Source: Erythroxylum novogranatense
Taxonomy: Eukaryota > Streptophyta > Magnoliopsida > Malpighiales > Erythroxylaceae
Direction of reading: 5' to 3'
Length of the DNA stretch: 64,000 nt
Assembly: GCA_029891385.1 (NCBI GenBank)
Contig: CM057224.1
Location: 38,817,005-38,881,004 of the forward strand
Shown here: piece after piece, positions 34,015 through 44,165 of the stretch
Position numbering within the stretch: position 1 is the first letter of the stretch
Layout of the letters: every line of letters begins with the position of its first letter
Program-made: the position numbers and the translations under genes
Notes under the pieces: generated by a model
Told to the model about the DNA's origin: nothing
Seen by the model: only the letters and a program-made list of their open reading frames with translations
The model's database searches: none

Positions 34015-34406
34015 AAAATTGCATCGTATTTTTCAGGACAGTTAGAGTAGATTCCTAGCTCCGGAGATAGTCTTTTCTGCCGTCTTGACGTCTTTGGAAA
34101 GAGAAGCGATGGCACATGTGTCGGTCAATTTGGGTTGGACTTTTGAGGATGACTTAGATAGATGCTTGTATCGCTTTCCTTTTGGTTTTGTTTAGGGACC
34201 GATAGACTTGTCTATTCTGTTGCTGGATGACTGTATCAGATTGATATTTTTGATTTTAAAAGTTACTGATTTCAGATATTTGGTTTTAATTATTGCGATG
34301 CCATGTGGATTATTAGTGGAATTCTCTGGTAGTGCACCTTTATCTTGGGATACGTGTCGGAGCGACCTTCTAAGCGCCCGATGTGTACCTACGGTGGGGC
34401 GCTACA

Positions 34407-34411
34407 TTGTC
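34407..34411. repeat. Target-site duplication TTGTC, right of the Tekay-like element
   Basis: Five bases directly after the 3' LTR end GCTACA, equal to 25546-25550. They also occupy the position of copia B's own left duplication. Confidence 0.9.
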
Positions 34412-36351
34412 CAAGGAAAATCCGAGGTGTCCATCACATGGACACAATCATGGAAAACAAAATTTTTTGTTCCGGAAGTTCCCAAAGCCGGATCCATGTA
34501 AGTATAAATAGTCAAACCATAACGACCAAAGGAGACCGCTCCAACGGTATCCACGCAGAGGTTTGAAACCTAACCGACAAACCCTTTGACCGGGAATAGC
34601 TAGACTAAGGAAAAGACTGCTAGATCTTACCTTAGCCTTGGAGAGCAAGTGATTACGATGAAGAGGGATGAAACTTGAGAAGAGCTTGAAGGATGATGAT
34701 GGAAAGCTTGAAAGATGAAACACTTTTCTTCTTTCTTGCAAACCACGATGATCAATCTCTATTTATGAAAGAAACTCTTTCTTTCTTTAAAAGCTACGAT
34801 CATCTTCCGGAGAAAGAAAAAAACTCTTTATTTTTCCCTTCTTATTCCATAATCAACGATCATTATCCTTTCACTTTGTTTTTTGTCTTTTAGTCATTAA
34901 TTGTTTAATGACTAAGCAAAATGGAGAAGCTTCAAGCTTCCTCCATTTCCACGCATAAGCTTACGATATATATATTAATTAATTATTTCATTAATTAATC
35001 ATATATATATATGTATATATATTGCTGAAGTGGTCCAACACACTGGGTCGGTCCTACCGCCTGCTTAGGCCCCGCCGGTGAAAATCACCTAAACAGCAAG
35101 AATGTCGATGTCGCGATGACATCGGGATCCATTTAATCCTATTGCTCTCTAGATATTGGATCACTATCCAAAACTATTTTACGATTTCGCCACTCTTATG
35201 CGTGTGACCCATTAGGTTCCCAGCTATGTTGGCCACTTAGATTAACACTTAATCTGAAGCAAGTCATGAGCGCGTCTAGCAACACATCATGACCCCCAAT
35301 CGACCGGAAAGTAATTGGTTTGACTAATGAACCCGAGCTCATTAGGAACTAGATTACGAACCTTTCCATGTATAATTACTGCGCAATTCGTCCTTTCACC
35401 ATCCTATACCCCACTTGGTTATGAGTATGGTTAAAGTGTCAACTCTCACTAGACCGAGTCTAGCCTAGTGATATCGGTCTCGTCCCGACTCATTACTTTA
35501 TATGTCCATGAAGACCCTCTTCATGACACGGTGTGTGCTCGCCGCTAGAGACTTCCAAGTAATGATCCCGACAAGAAGCTATGGGTATCTCTTCCGCTAT
35601 TCCGTAAGTGGTGAATCCTTTATTGGCTACTCAATTACCTTCAATACCTCAAACTGCACTCCAAGCACCACCCTATGAGCGACCTCCGAAGGCAACAAGG
35701 AATGGAGTCAAAGCGTAATCAAGATTCAAGATATCCTCGAGTACCTCAAGTCTAAGGATACTTGCACCATTGCTATGATGAGATTATCACTAACATTATA
35801 ATAGAATACCCATGTGATGATCTCATGGCAGGTCATCCAATGTACTTACTACCACTAGTAAGCATCCACATGTCAAATCTAAATATCTCAATATTTACGC
35901 TTCGAGATCCACCGCCGATCCAATTAAGGAATATGACATGTGCTAGTCTATCCGGATTAACAATGTCCAGTCTCATTAATCCTATGACTAGGGATAATTT
36001 AGATACTGACATAATTGTACATGATAGGAATCTCAGTAGTATGATCACATCATAATTTCCTTCATGCTATGTCATATATCATGGACTTCATAAATTTGAT
36101 TCAAGATCACAATCAATTCATAATAAAATGAACATCAAATAAATGAAATATGCCTTGCTTTATTTATTCATAAAGTCTGTACATGACTATGAACAAAACG
36201 CGCTAAAGGGGATTGCCTTTAGGGCACTACTCTAACAATCTTAACGTTCTGTACACACATAAGTCGACTTACACCAGCTTACAAGTCGACTTATCGAAAT
36301 CTGCAAGCATAAGTCGAGTTACATCAGGATACAAGTCGACTTACACTTACA
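34412..36351 (-). repeat. 3' LTR of copia B
   Basis: Matches 41783-43784 throughout. Its outer end reads CAAGGAAAATCC where the other LTR has TGTAGGAAAATCC, so the terminal TG has been lost at the junction with the Tekay-like element. The inner 114 bp (36238-36351) carry four AAGTCGACTT-type palindromes and are absent from the related LTR of copia D. Confidence 0.9.
36238..36351 (-). repeat. Palindrome-bearing extension at the LTR terminus of copia B
   Basis: Between CTCTAACA, where D's LTR ends, and the polypurine tract lie 114 extra bases with AAGTCGACTT (36261, 36283, 36333) and AAGTCGAGTT (36311). The same extension, with AAGTTGACTT as one variant, is at the end of the other LTR (about 43671-43784), so it is inherited through reverse transcription. 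Confidence 0.85.
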
Positions 36352-36373
36352 ATCTCCCACTTGACCTAAAGCC
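36352..36373 (-). other. Polypurine tract of copia B
   Basis: On minus: GGTCAAGTGGGAGAT next to the 3' LTR. The same tract is at 49102-49123 in D. Confidence 0.9.
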
Positions 36374-36499
36374 AATCGCCTTGGTATCTAATACCATAAG
36401 CGAGTACATGAGAATCAAAATTCTTCTGTGACAATGGCTTTGTCAACGGATCGAGAATGTTATGCTCGGGGAATTCTCTATCAGGACATCACCCCGCGC

Positions 36500-36990
36500 A
36501 ATGATCTCCCGAATTAGATGATATCGGCGGAGTACGTGTTTGGATCGCTGATGAGACCTTGGTTCCTTTGCTCAAGCGCAATAGCCCCATTGTTGTCACA
36601 ATACAATCAGATGGGCCCATCACGCCTAGGAACCACACCAAGTTCAAGAATGAACTTCGATCCAAACCGCTTCCTTTCTTTGCGTCGATGCGGCAATGTA
36701 CTCGCCTCGATCGTTGAATCGCATGCGTCTCTTGCTTGGAACTCTTCCAACCGACCGCTCCTCCATTCAGATGAAAACGTAACCTGATTGGGACCTGGAG
36801 TCGTCCTTATCAGATTGAAAACGTAACCTCCGCTCACTTGGAGATTTCCATCTCCATATATCAAGAAAATATCCTTAGTTCTTCGCAAGTACTTGAGGAT
36901 ATTCTTGACACCACCCAAAGGACCTTCACCAGATCCGATTGGTATCTCGCCGTAACACTTAGAGCATATGATACATCGGTCTCAGACATA
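36500..36990 (-). pseudogene. RNase H remnant of copia B
   Basis: Minus-strand frames within 36607-36918 give MGGVKNILKYLRRTKDIFLIYGDGNLQVSGG and then GYVFNLIRTTPG. Left of this, frame-shifted pieces correspond to [17 protein letters not shown] and KKFITELGVVP of element D. The enzyme would degrade RNA in RNA-DNA hybrids. Several frame changes fall at CAG/CTG-like sites compared with D. Confidence 0.75.
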
Positions 36991-37063
36991 GCATTACGAC
37001 ATGATAGATCCTACTGCAGATGCATACGGGATCATATTCATGCGCATCCTCTCATCCTGTGTC

Positions 37064-37961
37064 TTAGGACACATAGACTTGAGAGCGATATCCCATGAGA
37101 CATGGGAAGATACCTCTCTTAGATTGCTCCATGCTAAACCTCTTTAGCACCTTGTCTATGTACGTTGACTGTGAAAGACCAAGCAACCTCTTCGATCTAT
37201 CTCTATAAATCTTTATCCCAAGGATATAAGTTGCTTCTCCAAGGTCTTTCATGGCAAATTGTTTGGACAACCAAATTTTACCGATTGCGAGATTGAGACA
37301 TCGCTTCCTAGTAACAATATGTCATCTACATATAACACAAGGAATACGATTGCAGCTCCATTAACCTTCCTATACACACAATGTTCATCCGGATTTTGGA
37401 GAAACCAAACTCTTTGATTGTCTCATCAAACGGATATTCCAACTCTGGATGCTTGCTTTAATCCATAAATGGATTTACGAAGCTTGCATACCTTTTCGCC
37501 ATCATAGGAGATGAAGCCCTCAGGTTGTGTCATATACACATCCTCAGTCAGATTTCCATTCAGGAAAGCTTTCTTCACATCCATTTGCCATATCTCATAA
37601 TCATAATGAGCGGCAATGGCTAGGAGTATCCTAATGGATTTAAGCATTGCTACTCGATCAAGGTCTCGTCATAGTCAACTCCTTGTCTTTGACGAAAGCC
37701 TTTAGCCACAAGCCTTGCTTTATAGGTAATCACATTACCATCCATGTCGGTTTTCTTCTTGAAAACCCATTTGCACCCTATAGGTTTTATCCCTTCAGGT
37801 GCATCAACCAAAGTCCATACTTGGTTTTCGTACATGGAATCCATTTCAGATTTCATGGCACGAAGCCATTTTTCGCACTCAACTCTTCGTAACCTCTTCA
37901 TAGTGGTAGGCTCATCATTCTCTATGAGCAATACGTCATTCTGTTCACTCACGAAATCCAT
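37064..37961 (-). pseudogene. Reverse transcriptase of copia B
   Basis: Three minus-strand open pieces. 37650-37961 starts with EQNDVLLIENDEP and includes KSEMDSMYENQVWTLVDAPE, CKWVFKKKTDMDG and KARLVAKGFRQRQGVDYDET. 37426-37647 has LKSIRILLAIAAHYDYEIWQ, MDVKKAFLNGNL and SIYGLKQASR. 37064-37270 has LSKQFAMKDLGEA-like sequence and STYIDKVLKRFSMEQ. Between the last two, the catalytic LYVDDILLLG is readable near 37310-37340. All core motifs are present, but at least two frame changes split the domain. Confidence 0.85.
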
Positions 37962-38249
37962 ATCTCTCGAACAGAGCGTATCCTACTTGACCTACTTAAT
38001 TACGTGTGTAGTTGAAGGTTGAACTGCTACCTCATCTGTATGAGTTACGCCCGTGTTCGTGCAATTGATCAAGGCTCGTCCGAGCATCTTGAACTTCTTC
38101 AAGCTCAATTTTGCTCCCACCGCCTTCTTGTAAAAGAAACTCTTTCTCTAAAAGACAGCATGCGCCAAAACAAACACCTTTTGTTCCTCAAAGAAGGTAG
38201 AATTGATATCCTCTTGTTTCTTTAGGATATCCTACGAATGTACACCGCC

Positions 38250-39236
38250 GACTTTGCTTCAAGCTTATCCGACTTTGTCCGCTTCACATAAGGTGACAAC
38301 CCCAAACTTTCAAATAAGAAAGATAAGGTTTCTTGTTAGTCCACATCTCATATGGAGTAACATCAATCGCTTTTGATGGAACTCGCTTAACAAGTAAACA
38401 GTTGTCTCGAAAGATACCCCCAAAAGGATTTTGGTAATTGTGCAAAGCCTATCATAGATCGAACCATGTCCAAAGAAGGTTCGATTTCTCCTTCTCGCCA
38501 CACCATTGTCAGGTGGTGTGTAAGGTGGAGTCCATCGAGATAAAATCCCATTATCTCGAGATAATCCAAAAATCTTGGTCTAAGTATTCGCCACCACGAT
38601 CGATCGTAATGTCTTAATACTTTTCCCAAGTTGTTTTTCTACTTCATTTCAATTGTTTGAACTTTTCAACGCTTCAGATTTGTATCTCATCAGATACAAG
38701 TACCCATATCGAGAATAATCATCGAAAAAGGTAATGAAGTAACGATCACCACTTCTAGCATGGATGGACATCGACCACATACATCCGAATGTATTAGGTC
38801 TAATAATCCAATCATTGCTCACCCTTTCCTTAAAAGGTAACTTAGTCATCTTTCCTAACAAACAAGATTCACATGTGTCATATGATTCATAATCAAATGA
38901 CCCTAAATACCCACTCTCATGGAGCTTAGCGATGTGTCTCTCATTTATATGGCCAAGGCGACAATGCCATAAGTAAGTTGATTTTAAATTATCTCTTTTA
39001 TGTCTTTTCTTGTCATTGACATTCAAAATTGGATGTGACATATCTAATATGTAAATACCATTGCATAATGTACCCGCACTATAGAGCATTCCATTTAAAC
39101 TAATAGAACAACCATTGCTCCCAAAAGTTACATGGAAACCAAATCTATTTAAACAAGAAATGACAATATGTTCTTTGTTAAAACCGTACAAAATAACAAT
39201 CATCCAAATTGAATACAAGCCCACGGGGAGTGTCAA
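38250..39236 (-). pseudogene. Integrase of copia B
   Basis: 38649-39236 (minus) carries the gag-pre-integrase zinc site: His in YLWHCRLGHINERH, His in AKLHESGY, then Cys-x2-Cys in DTCESC, followed by LLGKMTKLPFKE and the core with FITFFDDYSRYGYLYLMRYK. 38310-38629 has broken core pieces (RSMIGFAQLPKSFWGYL). The second catalytic Asp and the Glu lie in frame-shifted sequence between. The family enzyme inserts the cDNA; this copy is split into at least three frames. Confidence 0.82.
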
Positions 39237-39259
39237 AACATAAGTCCCTACGGCTAATG

Positions 39260-39420
39260 CAGAACTTTTGCTCCATTACCAACACGTAGGTCCATATCTC
39301 CCTTAATGAGCCGCCATCGTCCCCGAGGCCTCGCATATCATTACATATGTGTGAGCCACAACCGTATCTAATACCCATATGTTGTGATCGAAACGAGATA
39401 ACCTCAATGAAAACATATCT
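39260..39420 (-). pseudogene. Protease region of copia B, frame broken at the active site
   Basis: On minus, one frame reads VLDT and the next reads GCGSHICNDMRGL, so the Asp-Thr-Gly site is cut by a one-base loss exactly at the Gly codon (about 39360-39375). The rest of the protease continues toward the integrase. Confidence 0.75.
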
Positions 39421-39734
39421 CAAGAAGTCGAGGCATCCGATGCCTTCTTCCGCTTCGTGGACTCCAGATAGACTTTATAGGTTTAGCCTCAAAGTGGCTG
39501 GCCTTGCCACAATGGAAGCGAGTTCCTTTTGGGCAAGACTTTGGTTTTCTTTTGGTCGTTCTTCCTACTTTCTCGATCTCTATCGAAACATCAACAACAA
39601 GTGGATCAGAAGTGGAACATTGCCTGTTCCTCGATCCGAGAACAATTCTCGCATCATTCAACCAATCAAGAAAATTAAGTCCGAGATAATTTGTTCGAGT
39701 CTATTAGTGAGCGCAAGTTCACACCGGAAGACAT
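39404..39734 (-). pseudogene. gag remnant of copia B (middle deleted)
   Basis: The minus-strand ATG at 39734 starts MSSGVNLRSLIDSNKLS, parallel to MTSSVNLRSLMDSNKLT of D. After a stop and about 100 bp it jumps to a basic linker (KVGRTTKRKPKSC) and a degenerate zinc knuckle FHCGKASHFEAKP with one Cys and one His left. Most of the capsid (about 130 residues, compared with D) is missing. D has the capsid but lacks the knuckle, so the two copies carry complementary losses. Confidence 0.78.
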
Positions 39735-39941
39735 CTTCAAACAACCTAACCATAGAGAGAAAGAAAGATCATTAGAATAGACTTAAATGCAGGATTTAAG
39801 TTAAATGCATGATCATAAGGACTTAAATGACATGCATACGGCCCCACTAGTTTCATAGAATCCATAACCCTCATTATGAATCCAAGAAACAAAGTGACAA
39901 AATGTCCTAGTGGGTCGATATCGACATTGCTAAGAATGACC

Positions 39942-40319
39942 TTGGGTTTGCCCAACAAGCCACTTCTTAGGTCAATCGGTAGGTATCACCATACCAATTG
40001 CATCATCGATAACCGACATTAAGAATGACCTCGAGGTTAGCTCAACAAGCCACCTTATGTCTCGGGAGGTATCGGACATACCATTACATCTTAGACACAA
40101 CTATCGATCGCTATCAACGGTTGATGTGTGCACAAACATTGGGTTATCAACACTTGATGCGCGTATATCCGATGTACACTACCCAACTCGCCTCTTTACA
40201 CGCCGACCTTGAGGTTAGCTCAACAAATCAACGCTTCTAGGAAAACCGACCCATTAATCCGAAAATCTTATTTTCATGGTTCAACATATTCAGATAGAGT
40301 GAGCTTGAGGTTAGCTCAA
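39942..40319 (-). repeat. Periodic hairpin repeats in the leader of copia B
   Basis: Plus-strand hairpins TTGGGTTTGCCCAA (39942-39955), TCGAGGTTAGCTCAA (40031-40045), TTGAGGTTAGCTCAA (40209-40223) and the same again (40305-40319), each preceded by GACC or GAGC and followed by CAA. Spacing is close to 90 bp or a multiple. Confidence 0.8.
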
Positions 40320-40520
40320 CAACTCAACCCTAGAAGAACTCGTTCTTACCATATTAATGGAAGGCGTTAGTTTTCATATTACGAGGAGGGATTTCCAATT
40401 CAGTCTCATCCAAGCTATGGGATTATAGTCACCATGACTATATGGAGTAATTTAGGGCATTGCATCAATCACATTGAATTTATACCGAAAATCATCCATC
40501 ATCCCGTCAAGGCATGATAT

Positions 40521-40670
40521 AAGTCGACTTATCCAATGCAAGTCGACTTATGCTGCTGCGCATGTACAAGTCGCCTTGTATCAATATACAAGTCGCCTTA
40601 TACGACTCTTGCACATGTAAGTCGCCTTATCCAACTGAACAAGTCGCCTTACACAAGGAAAATTGCTATC
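40521..40670 (-). repeat. Palindromic decamer array in the leader of copia B
   Basis: Two AAGTCGACTT units (from 40521 and 40540), then four AAGTCGCCTT units at about 20-30-bp spacing. The A-to-C change removes the palindrome in four neighbouring units at once. Confidence 0.88.
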
Positions 40671-41767
40671 TAGTCGACTAATTCTCAATCCAAGCATTCC
40701 CAATTCACAACACCAATATAACAAGTATATAAACCTTTATATTAATGTGCTAATGAAACATTTTCATCAAATCATGCATGCCATATAGTCAAACTATATA
40801 GGAAAAACTTGAAACCGATTAATCACTATTAATCACTAGATTTCCACATAATTTTAAGAATATCAAATTATCATGCTAAGTGTCTCTAGGTAGGCTACAC
40901 GTTATCAAGATTACTCTGGCACTTGTCACAAAAATTGCGACGGCCAAAATAACCAAGATAACGAAATAATCTAACAAGACGCTAAAGTGACCTATTCGAC
41001 ATCCAAAAATTATTGGAAACCAAATTTCAAGAATCTCATTTTGGCATGCATACCAGATCAATATAACACATTTTTAATCACATTCAAAATGATTCAAGGC
41101 ATTGGAATTCAGAAATACACAACCAATCATTTCAAACCAAACAGCCCCAGCAACTTTCTCAAAACTGCCAAGATTGGCCTTTTGCTCGAAATAATCATTG
41201 AAACAATTTCAATAAATGCTGAGAAAATTACAGAGGTTAGTAAATGTTCACAAAATTCTCCATGAATTTTTTGAGGATTTATTTCCAACAAAAACTCATC
41301 AAACCTCAGCAATCGAGCCGAAACAGAATCTGTGTTTTTCAACACAGACATTCCCAGCAGCATACAATAAATTCGGAAATAAATAGTAAATCACCTTGAA
41401 AACATATTTCCATCCACAGAGACATTCACAAACATCTTAGGGACGTGTCGGTGAAAACCAATTAGAAAAAAATATTTTTCTAGAATTTATTCTAGAATTT
41501 ACAAGTATACCTATTTCAGAAATGTTCAACAGGACAGCATCCGAAACTTAGGGAATTAAATTAGCAAAACCATATCAAACGACATTGATAAATTTTTTCC
41601 TTTTATAGACACATTCAGAAACATCTCATGAGCAGGTCTATGCAAGAAAATTTTGAAAACCCTAATTCTGGACAGAATTCGAAATATACATAGGCAGCAT
41701 GCTACACAGCTCAATTCACAAAGGAACTCCAACCTAGTTATCATTTCAACTGTTTATACAACACAAG

Positions 41768-41782
41768 TGGCTCTGATACCAC
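41768..41782 (-). other. Primer-binding site of copia B
   Basis: The minus strand reads TGGTATCAGAGCCAC next to the 5' LTR, complementary to the 3' end of plant initiator-Met tRNA. Confidence 0.9.
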
Positions 41783-43784
41783 TGTAGGAAAATCCCGGGG
41801 TGTCCATCACATGGACACAGTGCGGAAAACAAAACTTTTTTGTTCCGGAAAGTTCCCGAAAGCCAGGATCCATGTGTAAGTATAAATAGTCAAACCATAA
41901 CGACCAAAGGAGACCGTCTCCAACGGTATTCACGCAGAGGTCGGAAACCTAACCAGGACAAACCCTTTGACCCGGGAATAGCTAGACTAAGGAAAAGACT
42001 GCTAGATCTTACCTTAGCCTTGGAGAGCAAGTGATTACGATGAAGAGGGGATGAAACTTGGAGAAGAGCTTGAAGGATGATGATGGAAAGCTTGAAAGAT
42101 GAAACACTTTTCTCTTCTTTCTTGCAAACCACGATGATCAATCTCTATTTATGAAAGAAACTCTTTCTTTCTTTAAAAGCTACGATCATCTTCTGGAGAA
42201 AGAAAAAAACTCTTTCTTTTTCCCTTCTTATTCCATAATCAACGATCATCATCCTTTCACTTTGTTTTTTTTGTCTTTTAGTCATTAATCGTTTAATGAC
42301 TAAGCAAAATGGAGAAGCTTCTCAAGCTTCCTCCATTTCCACGTACAAGCTTATGTATATATATATTAATTAATTATTTCATTAATTAATCATATATATA
42401 TATGTATATATATTGCTGAAGTGGTCCAGTCACACTGGGGTCGGTCCTACCGGCCTGCAGGGCCCCGCCGGTGAAAAATCACCGGAAACGGTTTTCAGCA
42501 ATGTCGATGTCGCGATCACATCGGGACATATCCCAATCTCATCGGGATCCATTTAATCCTATTGCTCTCCAGATATTGGATCACTATCCAAAACTATTTT
42601 ACAGATTTTCGCGTCACTCTTATGCGTGTGACCCATTAGGTTCTCGGTTATGTTGGCCACTTAGATTAACACTTAATCTGAGCAAGTCATGAGCGGCGTC
42701 TAGCAACACATCATGACCCCCAATTGACCGGAAAGTAATTGGTTTGACTAATGAACCCGAGCTCATTAGGAACTAGATTACGAACCTTTCCATAGACAAT
42801 TACCGTGCAATTCGTCCTTTCACCATCCTATACCCCACTTGGTTATGAGTATGGTCAAAGTGTCAACTCTCACTAGACTGAGTCTAGCCCAAGTGATATC
42901 GGGTCTCGTCCGGACTCATTACTTTATATATCCATGAAGACCCTCTTCATGACACGGTGTGTTTCCGCCGCGAGAGACTTCCAAGTAATGATCCTGACAA
43001 GAAGCTATGGGTATCTCTTCTGCTATTCCAGAAGTGGTGAATCCTTTATTGGCTACTCAATTACCTTCGAATATCTCAAACTGTACCCAAGCACCACCCT
43101 ATGAGCGACCTCTGGAAGGCAACAAGGAATGGAGTCAAAGCACAGAATCAGTATCCAAGATATCCTTGAGTACCTCAAGTCTAAGGATACTTGCACCATT
43201 GCTATGATGAGATTATCACTAACATTATAATAGAATACCCATGTGATGATCTCATGGCAAGTCATCCAATGTACTTACTACCACTAGTAAGCATCTACAT
43301 GTCAAATCTAAATATCTCAATATTTACAGTTTCTGAGATCCACTGCTTGATCCAATCAAGGAATATGACATGTGCTAGTATATCCGGATTAACAATGTCC
43401 AGTCTCATTAATCCTATGACTAGGGATAATTTAGATACTGACCTAATTGTACATGATAGGAATCTCAGTAGTATGATCACATCATAATTTCCTTCATGCT
43501 ATGTCATATATCATGGACTTCATAAATTTGATTCAAGATCACAATCAATTCATAATAAAATGAACATCAAATAAATGAAATATGCCTTGCTTTATTTATT
43601 CATAAAGTCTGTACATGACTATGAAAAAAACGCGCTAAAGGGGATTGTCTTTAGGGCACTACTCTAACAATCTTAACGTTCTGTACACACATAAGTCGAC
43701 TTACACCAGCTTACAAGTTGACTTATCAGAACCGTGCAAGCATAAGTCGAGTTACATCAGGATACAAGTCGACTTACACTTACA
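41783..43784 (-). repeat. 5' LTR of copia B (complete, about 2.0 kb)
   Basis: On plus it runs from TGTAGGAAAATCCC to CACTTACA, followed by TTGTC. A minus-strand TATA-like CATAAATAGAG lies at 42143-42153. Differences from the other LTR are concentrated at CAG/CTG sites. Confidence 0.92.
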
Positions 43785-43819
43785 TTGTCAAGGGTCCGAT
43801 GTGGTACCGGGTCGTGACA
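43785..43819 (+). repeat. End of LTR C beyond the nested insertions
   Basis: TTGTCAAGGGTCCGATGTGG through GGGTCGTGACA. The TTGTC here is the right target-site duplication of copia B. Confidence 0.75.
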
Positions 43820-44165
43820 ATTAAATTGGCATCAGAGCCTAGTTTTTACGTTTTCAAAAGTGTCACTTCCATTTTCAAAAAATTCATGGGCCTTAGGAAT
43901 CGAGTTTAGCGTCGAAAGTCTTTGTCGAGAAGTTAAGTCTCGGATCGTTAAGTTGACGTCCTTAACGGTCGGATGATTTCAACCTCGATTAGAGTACTTG
44001 TCGACATTCCTTGGGATGTTTGTGATATTGGATAAGCTATGCTTAGTTCGATCTATTTTATTAATCAATGTCTTTTTCTTTGATTATATAGAGATAGCAT
44101 TCCCCCATCTATTTAATCAGTCAAGTAAGAATTTCGATGATGAAATTTTTTAAAAGGGGGAGAGT
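43820..44165 (+). mobile_element. Miniature internal region: primer-binding site to polypurine tract in about 0.35 kb
   Basis: TTGGCATCAGAGCC at 43827-43840 is a slightly decayed initiator-Met primer-binding site next to LTR C. Only some 290 bp later, AATTTCGATGATGAAATTTT (44130-44149) and TAAAAGGGGGAGAGT (44151-44165) form the usual gypsy pre-LTR block. No coding sequence remains. 44166-44185 (TGAAATATCCTGCC and following) looks like the start of the next LTR, cut off by LTR F. It does not match the start of LTR C, so two elements may be joined here. Confidence 0.6.

Larger units (their letters stand above)
33280..34036 (+). other. Predicted leader intron in the Tekay-like 3' LTR
   Basis: TTACAG|GTGAGTAACCTAGTT at the start and GTATTTTTCAG|GACAG at the end, 757 bases. 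The same donor block and acceptor occur at equivalent positions in J and LTR I. In the 5' LTR the acceptor half has been deleted. Confidence 0.5.
25551..34406 (+). mobile_element. Ty3/gypsy chromovirus, Tekay/Del-like, internally deleted
   Basis: Flanked by perfect TTGTC duplications. The LTRs start TGTAACATCCC and the 3' LTR ends GCGCTACA. The order on the plus strand is gag remnant, protease, reverse transcriptase, RNase H, integrase, chromodomain: the Ty3/gypsy order, with the C-terminal chromodomain of chromoviruses. The 5' LTR is cut at about 27676 and fused to the gag start, removing about 680 bp of LTR, the primer-binding site and the leader. Stops, frameshifts and the lost primer-binding site make the copy inactive. 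The Tekay assignment rests on LTR size, LTR start and the pre-LTR motif, and is less sure than the chromovirus assignment. Confidence 0.9.
31618..34406 (+). repeat. 3' LTR of the Tekay-like element (complete, about 2.8 kb)
   Basis: Starts TGTAACATCCC and ends GGGGCGCTACA, followed by TTGTC. In order: TATA box (32129-32137), GC island (about 32510-32715), donor-like site (GT at 33280), about 20-bp tandem repeats (33780-33925), twin hairpins (33972-34014) and acceptor-like TTTTTCAG ending at 34036. Confidence 0.93.
39735..41767 (-). other. Leader (5' untranslated) region of copia B
   Basis: About 2 kb between the primer-binding site and gag, without coding potential. It contains four TTGAG/CTCAA or TTGGG/CCCAA hairpins (39942-40319) and a palindrome array (40521-40670). 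Homologous to 52314-53883 of D. Confidence 0.8.
34412..43784 (-). mobile_element. Copia B: Ty1/copia element (Angela-like), minus strand, defective
   Basis: LTRs at 34412-36351 and 41783-43784 in direct orientation. On minus, the primer-binding site TGGTATCAGAGCCAC lies one base inside the right LTR, and the polypurine tract GGTCAAGTGGGAGAT abuts the left LTR. Gag, protease, integrase, reverse transcriptase and RNase H run right to left in copia order. TTGTC flanks both ends. Motifs STYIDKVLKRF, LKSIRILLAIA and MTQPEGF are typical of Angela/BARE copias. Frameshifts and a large gag deletion make it non-autonomous. Confidence 0.9.

Noticed and set aside
36501..36787. Plus-strand frame of 89 codons in copia B
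   Set aside because: It is antisense to the RNase H region of a minus-strand element.
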